Source of the DNA: Planctomycetota bacterium
GTDB taxonomy: Bacteria > Planctomycetota > UBA1135 > GCA-002686595
DNA length: 5,037 nt
Reading direction: 5' to 3'
Assembly (NCBI GenBank): GCA_016764635.1
Contig: JAESRM010000265.1
Location: 3,202-8,238 of the forward strand
Below the pieces are notes generated by a model. That model was not told where the DNA came from. It did no database searches and was given only the letters and a program-made list of their open reading frames with translations. A program made the translations under genes and the position numbers. Shown here piece after piece: positions 1 to 5,037 of the stretch (position 1 is the stretch's first letter; each line of letters starts with the position of its first letter).

Positions 1-578
1 TTGTCGGGATCCTGCCAGTCGAAGCGTACGGCCTCTTCGCCGTCAAAGAAGATGAAGCGGTAGGTCACATGTCGCGGACTGGAGGCGGCCAAGCCGCGTG
101 CCAATTCAAGCACCGCGGCGGTGGAGGAACCGCCATCGTTGGCGCCCACAAAATTCGCAATGAACTTGGTGTCCATGTGGGTCGCGACCATGATCATGGG
201 GGCGTCGGGATCCTGGTCGGAAATCAGGTCCGCATACAGGTTGGTGAATGCCAATTTGCCCTCAGGTGTATCCGCTGTGATCGGGACCTTGTTTTCAAAG
301 GACTGGCGCACAGGGTCGAGGTTGATCTTGCGCAACTCGCTTTCGAGGAAGAGGCGCAGTTGCTCGAGGGTTTCGGAGCCGGCGGGTCGGGGCCCCAAGC
401 CCACGATGTGTTGCATGTCCTTCCAGGCACGCGCCCCGTCGTAGGTGGCGGGTACGGGCACGGTGGTCGTGACCGGAGCCTGCTCTTGTTTCTGGCCCGT
501 GCTTTGGGGTTGAGAACAGGCGGGTGCGCCGAGCGCGCTGCACAGCAGCAGCAAGATGGAGGTCGTGGTGAATCGCAT
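1..578 (-). CDS. Exported M28-family zinc metallopeptidase, glutaminyl-peptide cyclotransferase-like (3' end missing)
   Basis: The first 192 residues read from an ATG at 578-576 and leave the window still open, so the C-terminus is missing. After an export signal (residues 1-20) and a Pro/Thr/Gln-rich spacer to about residue 43, the M28 fold begins with VGLGPRPAGSETL (59-71), typical of this family. The metal site follows in order: THMDTK (H134, D136), GANDGGSS (D148, the usual zinc ligand) and FIFFDGEEA (E181 as expected catalytic base, E182 as expected zinc ligand). The FFDGEEA string closely recalls animal and bacterial zinc glutaminyl cyclases, which convert N-terminal Gln to pyroglutamate. 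An M28 aminopeptidase is the alternative. The last conserved His ligand lies outside the window. The protein should act in the periplasm or at the envelope. It is divergent from the prkA operon, with no evident functional link. Family assignment is secure; the exact reaction is not. Confidence 0.9.
   Translation of the reverse strand, partial: MRFTTTSILLLLCSALGAPACSQPQSTGQKQEQAPVTTTVPVPATYDGARAWKDMQHIVGLGPRPAGSETLEQLRLFLESELRKINLDPVRQSFENKVPITADTPEGKLAFTNLYADLISDQDPDAPMIMVATHMDTKFIANFVGANDGGSSTAAVLELARGLAASSPRHVTYRFIFFDGEEAVRFDWQDPD
519..578 (-). other. Sec signal peptide of the M28 protein, possibly a lipoprotein signal
   Basis: Residues 1-20 have a basic residue at position 2, a hydrophobic core ILLLLCSALG (8-17) and then APA followed by Cys21. 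APA fits an AxA signal peptidase I site. The Cys directly after it could instead be a lipidated cysteine, but Pro at -2 and Ala at -3 make a poor lipobox. The low-complexity Gln/Pro/Thr spacer that follows is typical of exported or lipid-anchored enzymes. Export is well supported; the choice between secreted and lipid-anchored is open. Confidence 0.65.
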
Positions 579-602
579 GGGAGTGGGGCTTTGGACCCTT
601 GC

Positions 603-631
603 AGGATAGCGCAAAGGGGCGATTGGGCGAA
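603..631 (-). promoter_or_regulatory. Weak candidate promoter for the M28 gene
   Basis: Read on the minus strand, TTCGCC (631-626) is followed after exactly 17 bases by TATCCT (608-603). The -10-like hexamer matches TATAAT at four of six positions; the -35-like hexamer matches only three of six. The spacing is ideal, and transcription would start about 18-20 bases before the ATG. In GC-rich DNA such a match arises readily by chance, so this is only a candidate. Confidence 0.2.
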
Positions 632-652
632 GGGGGCGCAGCGGGTTGTATG

Positions 653-673
653 GCGGGGAAGTTCACTCCCCGC
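653..673. promoter_or_regulatory. Perfect 7-bp inverted repeat (hairpin or operator) in the intergenic region
   Basis: The arms GCGGGGA (653-659) and TCCCCGC (667-673) are perfectly complementary around a 7-base loop AGTTCAC. On the plus strand the stem is followed by only TTT, too short for a confident intrinsic terminator. It sits about 150 bases upstream of prkA and 75 bases upstream of the M28 start. It could be a dyad operator between the two promoters or a hairpin in a prkA leader transcript. The stem is visible directly; its function is inference. Confidence 0.4.
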
Positions 674-824
674 TTTGGGACGGGCGCGCTTGGGGGGCCT
701 TTTCCCGACCAGGGTAGGGCCCGGTTCTCCTGGTGTCGCGCATGGCTCACTCAAGGAAAACGGACATGCCGTCGATCAGGAAGTGGCTCCATCCACAGCC
801 CACAACCCCTTGCGCGAGTGCCCC

Positions 825-2864
825 ATGAGTGAATTCACAAGCCTATTCGACCTGGCCGGTCAGGGATCCAGCCAGGAAAATTACCAACGCCTGCGCTGGA
901 GCGGGAGTCTGGCGGAGTACATGGAGCTTCTCGGCTCCGACGGGGGACCTGCGCGCAATGCATGGCAACGGCTCCTGGACATGATCGAATCCCATGGCAG
1001 CACCCTGGACGCCGATGGAAAGCGCCTTTGGAACCTGTTCGAGGATCCCATGGGCGGGGGCCGGGACGGCATCTTCGGCATGCAAAAGCCCCTGGCTGAC
1101 CTGGTCGACATGATCCGTGCGGGTGCGCGGCACTTGGGGCCCGAGCGTCGATTGTTGCTTTTACACGGTCCCGTGGGCTCAGCGAAGAGCACCATCGTGC
1201 GGCTCTTGAAAGCGGGCTTGGAGAATTACACCAAGCAGGATCAGGGCCGCATTTTTACATTTGAATGGATCGTTGACGGGGAAACAATTCCGTCGGCTAC
1301 GCGACAAAGTCCCTTGCTCTTGATTCCGGCGGAGCAACGCGATGGGGTGCAGCAACGTCTGAACGAATCTTTCAAGGGCGAGTACGAGTTGCGCATCGAG
1401 GGGCAGTTGGATCCCTTGAGCATGCACTATTACGACATGTTGGCCGAGCGTTATGACGGGGATTGGCAGCGCATCATCGAGCACGTGCGCGTGCGCCGTT
1501 TTGTTTTCCACGAAGCCAGCCGCATCGGCATCGGCACCTTTCAACCCAAGGACGAAAAGAACCAGGACTCCACCGAACTGACCGGGGACCTGAACTACCG
1601 CAAGATCGCCGAGTACGGTTCGGATAGCGATCCACGCGCTTTCAACTTCGACGGGGAATTTCACGTGGCCAATCGCGGCCTGCTGGAATTCGTCGAGGTG
1701 CTCAAACTGGATGTGGCGTTCCTATACGACCTTCTGGGAGCTACCCAGGAACGCGCCATCAAGCCCAAGAAGTTCCAGCAGTGCTCGATCGATGAGGTCA
1801 TCCTGGGGCATACCAACGAACCCGAGTACAGACGATTGGCGGGCAACGATCTGATGGAAGCCTTCCGCGATCGCACCATCCGCATCGACGTGCCCTACAA
1901 TCTGACCGTGGATGGCGAGGTCCAGATCTATCGCCGGCGTTACGGTTGCGTGGGGTCCGCCGGAAGGGAGCTGGCGCCGCACTCCTTACGCATGGCCGCC
2001 CTTTGGTCCGTATTGACACGCTTGGAAGAGCCCACGCACCAGGGCCTGAACCTCCTGCAAAAGGCGAGGCTTTACAACGGGGACCGCGTGCCGGGCTTCG
2101 AACCGGCGCAAGCTGCCGAGGTGCAAGCGCAAGCCAAGCGCGAAGGCCTGTTCGGCATCAGCCCACGTTACGTTCAAGATCGCATCGCCATCTGCCTGGT
2201 GCAGGGCGGGGACATGCCCGGGCCGCGCGAAGTCCTTGAATCGATTCGTCATGGCCTGCTGCACCATTCTCTCTCCGCCGGCGCTGAGGATGTGGATCGC
2301 TACCTGCACTGCATCGACCTGGTCGAAAGCGTGTATGACAAAATCATTCAGGATGAGGTGCGGGAGGTCCTGGCCTGCGACGAGGTTGCCATGGAAAGCC
2401 TCTGTTCGCGCTACGTGGACTCCCTGCGCGCATATACCACTTGCGAACAGGTGCCCGGTCCTGACGATCAGGCCCAGGGCCCCGATGAGGATCTGATGCG
2501 CAGCGTGGAGGAGAAAATGGGCGTGGGCAGCTCTCGGCGGGATGACTTCCGCCACGAACTCATGAGTTTTATTGGAGTGCTGCAATCAGACGGCCGCCGC
2601 TTCGACTACCGCAGCAATGAACGACTTTGTAAGGCCCTGCAAGCCAAGCGCTTCGAAGATGAAAAGGATTCGATCCAACTGACATCTTGCGTTTCCAGCG
2701 CGATAGATCCGAAAGCTACCCGGCGCATTGAAGCCGTTCGGGATCGATTGATCCGTCGGTTTGCATACGACGAAAGTTCGGCCAGCCGCGTCTTGCGCGA
2801 GGTGGCCGGTTTGTTGAAATCCTCGGACGAAGGCGAGAGCGAAGAGGCGGGCTTGGCCGCCTAG
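825..2864 (+). CDS. prkA: PrkA/YeaG-family AAA+ serine protein kinase (ATPase)
   Basis: This 679-aa cytoplasmic protein matches the PrkA family throughout; E. coli YeaG is about 640 aa. Residues 1-105 form the N-terminal region ([15 protein letters not shown]). The P-loop is GPVGSAKST (115-123, K121), with Ala where the classical motif has Gly before the Lys. Family blocks follow: IEGQLDPLS (191-199), [14 protein letters not shown] (235-248), ELTGDLNY (251-258), [17 protein letters not shown] (262-278), [13 protein letters not shown] (282-294, Walker B-like region), HTNEPEY (329-335, sensor-1-like Asn331) and [14 protein letters not shown] (347-360, possible Arg finger). The C-terminal PrkA domain (about 400-665) has [11 protein letters not shown] (444-454), [10 protein letters not shown] (557-566) and FDYRSNERL (593-601), then an acidic tail. 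The family was described as a serine kinase; ATP-dependent protease activity has also been reported for Bacillus PrkA. The frame stays open 252 codons further upstream, but that stretch is antisense to the M28 gene, and family similarity begins at M825. The next gene starts 6 bases after its stop. Confidence 0.97.
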   Translation: MSEFTSLFDLAGQGSSQENYQRLRWSGSLAEYMELLGSDGGPARNAWQRLLDMIESHGSTLDADGKRLWNLFEDPMGGGRDGIFGMQKPLADLVDMIRAGARHLGPERRLLLLHGPVGSAKSTIVRLLKAGLENYTKQDQGRIFTFEWIVDGETIPSATRQSPLLLIPAEQRDGVQQRLNESFKGEYELRIEGQLDPLSMHYYDMLAERYDGDWQRIIEHVRVRRFVFHEASRIGIGTFQPKDEKNQDSTELTGDLNYRKIAEYGSDSDPRAFNFDGEFHVANRGLLEFVEVLKLDVAFLYDLLGATQERAIKPKKFQQCSIDEVILGHTNEPEYRRLAGNDLMEAFRDRTIRIDVPYNLTVDGEVQIYRRRYGCVGSAGRELAPHSLRMAALWSVLTRLEEPTHQGLNLLQKARLYNGDRVPGFEPAQAAEVQAQAKREGLFGISPRYVQDRIAICLVQGGDMPGPREVLESIRHGLLHHSLSAGAEDVDRYLHCIDLVESVYDKIIQDEVREVLACDEVAMESLCSRYVDSLRAYTTCEQVPGPDDQAQGPDEDLMRSVEEKMGVGSSRRDDFRHELMSFIGVLQSDGRRFDYRSNERLCKALQAKRFEDEKDSIQLTSCVSSAIDPKATRRIEAVRDRLIRRFAYDESSASRVLREVAGLLKSSDEGESEEAGLAA

Positions 2865-2870
2865 GCTCCC

Positions 2871-3986
2871 ATGCCCTTGCCCCGACACAGAATCGCGCGC
2901 GACCGCGCACGCTTCCGCGACATTGTGCGCGGCAAGCTGCGGGAGGATCTACGCAAGTACCTTTGCAACAGCGATTGGGTCGGGCGCCAGGGCGATAAGG
3001 TCATTACGATTCCCGTGCCGCAGATCGAACTGCCGCGCCTGCGCTTTGGCAGTTCTGATCAGGAACAGGGCAGCGGGTCCGGGTCCGGCGGCAAAGGGGG
3101 CAGCCAAGCATCCGGATCGGACCAGGGCCAAGGCGGCGCGGGCGACCAGTCCGGTCAGCACGCGCTCGAAGTGGAGGTCGAAATCGAGGAGCTGGCCGAG
3201 CTGCTCGGCAGCGAGCTAGGGCTGCCGCGCATCGAACCGCGCGGCAACAAACAACTCATGGTGGAGGGCGGTCGTTACACGGGCGTGCGCCAGGAAGGAC
3301 CCCACTCCCTGCGTATCTTCCGACGTACCTTCCGCGAAGCTCTCAAGCGCACAATCGCGTCCGGCGAGTGGAATCCCGAGGACCCGCGCGTGGTGCCGAT
3401 TCCCGCCGACGGGCGCTATCGTGCGGAACGCAGCCATCTCAAGCCGCAGAGCTCAGCGGTCCTGATTCATATGATGGACGTTTCGGGTTCCATGGGGCGC
3501 GAACAAAAAGACATGGTGCGCCTGCAAGCCTTCTGGCTCGACACTTGGCTGCGCAGCCAGTACGAGAACTTGGAGGTGGTCTACATGGTGCACGACGCGG
3601 AGGCCAAGTTGGTGGATCACGACACGTTCTTCCATCTGCGCGAGTCGGGCGGCACCAAGATTTCCTCGGCCTACGAGTTGTGCCGTGACCTGATCCGCGA
3701 TGAATATCCGCCGGCCCACTGGAACATTTACCCCTTCCACTATTCCGACGGGGACAACTGGAGCGCGCGTGACACGAAGGTCTGCCTGCGTTTGCTCGAG
3801 GAGGACATCCTGCCCCACGTGAATCAATTCGCTTACAGCCAAGTGAAGAGCGTGTACGGGTCGGGGCAATTCAAGGGCGACCTGGACCGGGTCTTTAGCG
3901 AGACGGACAATCTGGTCAGCGTGGACGTGGAGGATCGCCATGCGGTTCCCGGAGCGTTGCGCAAATTCCTGCGCAGGGGACGCTGA
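2871..3986 (+). CDS. yhbH: YeaH/YhbH-family VWA-domain protein (DUF444, UPF0229)
   Basis: This 371-aa protein is slightly shorter than Bacillus YhbH (about 390) and E. coli YeaH (427). Order: a basic N-terminal helix (5-30), IPVPQIELPRLRFG (47-60), a Gly/Ser/Gln-rich linker (64-97), an acidic helix EVEVEIEELAELLGSELGLP (100-119), a basic Arg-rich region (148-190), then a von Willebrand A domain (about 195-345). The metal (MIDAS) site is visible: MDVSGSM (202-208; D203, S205, S207), GGTKISSA with T262 (260-267), and YSDGDNW (291-297). NIYPFHYSDGDN is a family hallmark and looks closer to the Bacillus than the E. coli version. The role is unknown; by analogy with MoxR-VWA and RavA-ViaA pairs it may serve as adaptor for PrkA. 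The start has no close Shine-Dalgarno sequence, so translation probably depends on prkA translation ending 6 bases upstream. The symbol yeaH is equally valid. Confidence 0.95.
   Translation: MPLPRHRIARDRARFRDIVRGKLREDLRKYLCNSDWVGRQGDKVITIPVPQIELPRLRFGSSDQEQGSGSGSGGKGGSQASGSDQGQGGAGDQSGQHALEVEVEIEELAELLGSELGLPRIEPRGNKQLMVEGGRYTGVRQEGPHSLRIFRRTFREALKRTIASGEWNPEDPRVVPIPADGRYRAERSHLKPQSSAVLIHMMDVSGSMGREQKDMVRLQAFWLDTWLRSQYENLEVVYMVHDAEAKLVDHDTFFHLRESGGTKISSAYELCRDLIRDEYPPAHWNIYPFHYSDGDNWSARDTKVCLRLLEEDILPHVNQFAYSQVKSVYGSGQFKGDLDRVFSETDNLVSVDVEDRHAVPGALRKFLRRGR
3060..3158 (+). other. Low-complexity Gly/Ser/Gln linker in the YeaH/YhbH protein
   Basis: Residues 64-96 are almost entirely Gly, Ser, Gln, Asp and Ala, in runs such as GSGSGSGGKGG and DQGQGGAGDQ. 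YeaH and YhbH of E. coli and Bacillus also carry a Gly-rich stretch at this place, so it is a family feature and not a local insertion. It probably forms a flexible hinge between the N-terminal region and the VWA part. Confidence 0.75.
3975..3980 (+). promoter_or_regulatory. Ribosome binding site deciding the spoVR start
   Basis: AGGGGA, a good partial match to AGGAGG, lies 5 bases before the ATG at 3986, inside the last codons of the YeaH/YhbH gene. It favours the overlapping TGATG start over the in-frame ATG at 4004, which lacks a comparable site. It is the only normally spaced Shine-Dalgarno-like sequence among the three operon genes. Confidence 0.55.
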
Positions 3987-5037
3987 TGGTGCAGGGCAGA
4001 TCCATGACTCCAGAACTTATGACCTGGGCCAAACGTATCGAGGAAACCGCCTTGAATCAGGGGTTGAGCTTCTTTGAGGTTGTTTTCGAGGCCCTGCCGG
4101 CCTGCGATGTGAACGCCATGGCCGCCTACGGGGGCTTTTCCGAGCGTTACGCCTCCTGGCGTTTCGGCATGGACTTCGAACGCCTGCAAAAGGGCTACTC
4201 CTATGGTTTCTCGAAGATCTACGAGCTCGTGATCAATGGGGATCCCACCCTGGCGTACCTGGTCAAGAGCAACTCCTTGATGGAGCAAAAACTGGTCATG
4301 GCCCACGTGTTTGGGCATGCGGATTTCTTCCACAACAACATCTGGTTTGCATCCACGGAGCGCCATATGGCGTCCGGCATGGCTGACCATGCCCGGCGCC
4401 TGGACATGCACGCTGAGCAGCAGGGCAAGGATGTGGTGGAACGTTTCCTGGATCGCGCCCTGGCCCTCGACACGCTGCTGGATCCTTACTTGCCGCAGCG
4501 GCAGCGGTGGGCGGGATCCCAGGGGTTGCGCTCGCCCTTCGACTTGTTGGGATTTTTGGAGCGCTCTGCACCCTTGCTGGATTGGCAACGGGAGCTGCTC
4601 TCGATCGTGCGCGACGAGGCCTACTACTTCCTGCCGCAACGACAAACCAAGATCATCAACGAGGGCTGGGCGTGCTATTGGCACTGCCGGATTTTGACCG
4701 GCGGCATCCTGGAGGCTTCTGAAATTGTGGACTTCGCCGAGTGCCACGCGGGCGCTACCGCCACAACCGGAGGCGTGCTCAATCCCTACAAATTAGGCTT
4801 AGAGTTGTTCCGCCATGGGGAGAGACTCGGTTTGGACTTGTTCGAACTACGGCGCAAGCACAACGACCTTTCCTTGGTGGATGATCTGGTGGACGAAGCC
4901 TTCGCCAAAACCAGCACCTACTTCAAACCCCTGACGGCCAAGGGCCAGAGCTGGCAGGAGATCAAGGATGCCTTACTTTTGAGCCTGACCTGGTGCGGTG
5001 GCCCCCAAATCGAAGTCGTGGACATGCACTGCCAGCC
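3986..5037 (+). CDS. spoVR: SpoVR/YcgB-family protein (3' end missing)
   Basis: 350 residues are visible and the frame is open at the window edge; the family is usually about 450-510 aa, so roughly the last quarter may be missing. Family blocks are in order: LSFFEVVFEALPACDVNAMAAYG (27-49), FSERYASWRFGMDFERL (51-67), GFSKIYELVINGDPTLAYL (74-92), SNSLMEQKLVMAHVFGHADFF (95-115; H107, H111 and D113 form a conserved polar cluster), WQRELLSIVRDEAYYFLPQ (200-218), TKIINEGWACYWH (221-233) and NPYKLGLELF (266-275). No signal peptide or membrane segment is visible, so it is cytoplasmic. The family is named for a Bacillus spore cortex defect but also occurs in non-sporulating bacteria (E. coli YcgB), so the name does not imply sporulation here. 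Biochemical function is unknown. The start overlaps the preceding stop (TGATG), which implies coupled translation with the VWA protein. Confidence 0.96.
   Translation, partial: MVQGRSMTPELMTWAKRIEETALNQGLSFFEVVFEALPACDVNAMAAYGGFSERYASWRFGMDFERLQKGYSYGFSKIYELVINGDPTLAYLVKSNSLMEQKLVMAHVFGHADFFHNNIWFASTERHMASGMADHARRLDMHAEQQGKDVVERFLDRALALDTLLDPYLPQRQRWAGSQGLRSPFDLLGFLERSAPLLDWQRELLSIVRDEAYYFLPQRQTKIINEGWACYWHCRILTGGILEASEIVDFAECHAGATATTGGVLNPYKLGLELFRHGERLGLDLFELRRKHNDLSLVDDLVDEAFAKTSTYFKPLTAKGQSWQEIKDALLLSLTWCGGPQIEVVDMHCQ

Larger units (their letters stand above)
579..824. promoter_or_regulatory. Divergent intergenic control region between the M28 gene and prkA
   Basis: This 246-base gap lies between two divergent start codons, so it must hold the promoters of both units. 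It contains a hairpin at 653-673 and a weak sigma70-like pair for the minus strand at 603-631. I found no convincing -35/-10 pair and no correctly spaced -24/-12 (sigma54) element for prkA on the plus strand. No small ORF in it looks coding: the open frames here are Arg/Gly/Pro-rich and carry no recognisable motif. No Shine-Dalgarno sequence precedes either start at normal distance. Confidence 0.55.

Noticed and set aside
653..676. Hairpin followed by TTT as an intrinsic terminator
   Set aside because: The T-run is only three bases, and no gene on the plus strand ends upstream of it.
731..748. Possible sigma54 element (TGGTGT...ATGGC) before prkA
   Set aside because: The GG and GC dinucleotides are 11 bases apart instead of 10, and the flanking bases match the consensus poorly.
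69..824. In-frame open extension of prkA for 252 codons upstream of its ATG
   Set aside because: It is antisense to the M28 gene through 578, has a Gly/Arg-rich composition without motifs, and family similarity begins only at residue 1 of the 825 start. GC-rich DNA leaves such frames open.
599..832. 77-codon plus-strand small ORF in the intergenic region
   Set aside because: It overlaps the prkA start out of frame, has no ribosome binding site and a random-looking Gly/Arg-rich composition.
1986..2585. 199-codon minus-strand open frame within prkA
   Set aside because: It is opposite the conserved PrkA C-terminal domain, with no motif and no start signal. It is a shadow.
7..4519. Eight GGATCC palindromes (at 7, 208, 864, 1043, 1409, 4240, 4480 and 4514), more than the one or two expected
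   Set aside because: Nearly all lie in coding sequence, and several encode Asp-Pro through GAT-CC codons, so codon use can explain them. Spacing is irregular and there is no extended consensus.
3833..4747. 304-codon open frame on the minus strand opposite the YeaH/YhbH end and spoVR
   Set aside because: It has no recognisable domain and lies wholly opposite two genes with clear family motifs. It is an open-frame shadow of high-GC codon usage.

Overview
The window is about 5 kb of GC-rich bacterial chromosome carrying four protein-coding genes. There are no RNA genes, CRISPR arrays, insertion sequences or phage genes. One gene runs left (minus strand) and is cut by the left edge. Three genes run right (plus strand) as a tightly packed operon whose last gene is cut by the right edge. 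A 246-base divergent intergenic region separates the two units.

Layout: (1) bases 1-578, minus strand: the N-terminal 192 residues of an exported M28-family zinc metallopeptidase that resembles glutaminyl-peptide cyclotransferase. (2) Bases 579-824: divergent control region with one clean 7-bp hairpin and a weak candidate promoter for the peptidase gene. (3) 825-2864: prkA, a complete 679-aa AAA+ serine protein kinase/ATPase of the PrkA/YeaG family. (4) 2871-3986: a complete 371-aa VWA-domain protein of the YeaH/YhbH (DUF444, UPF0229) family. (5) 3986-end: spoVR, the first 350 residues of a SpoVR/YcgB-family protein, starting inside the stop codon of the preceding gene (TGATG overlap).

How the genes work together: PrkA, YeaH/YhbH and SpoVR are a recurrent bacterial partnership. 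It is linked to sporulation in Bacillus and to starvation or stationary-phase adaptation in enterobacteria (yeaG-yeaH and ycgB). An AAA+ ATPase next to a VWA/MIDAS protein recalls the MoxR-VWA and RavA-ViaA pairs, where the VWA protein acts as adaptor. The spacing here (6 nt, then an overlap) argues for co-translation of all three as one module. Their biochemical role remains poorly defined, and this trio is the most interesting content of the window. The peptidase is divergently transcribed and probably not part of the module.

Organism: the high GC content, the GC-rich third codon positions, the long open frames antisense to real genes, the exported QC-like M28 enzyme and the poor Shine-Dalgarno sequences at two of three operon starts fit a high-GC diderm such as a planctomycete, myxobacterium or relative. 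This placement is a low-confidence inference. The PrkA and YhbH sequences look closer to the Bacillus-type proteins than to the E. coli ones, judged from remembered sequences. No convincing previously undescribed system is visible beyond this known but under-characterised module.
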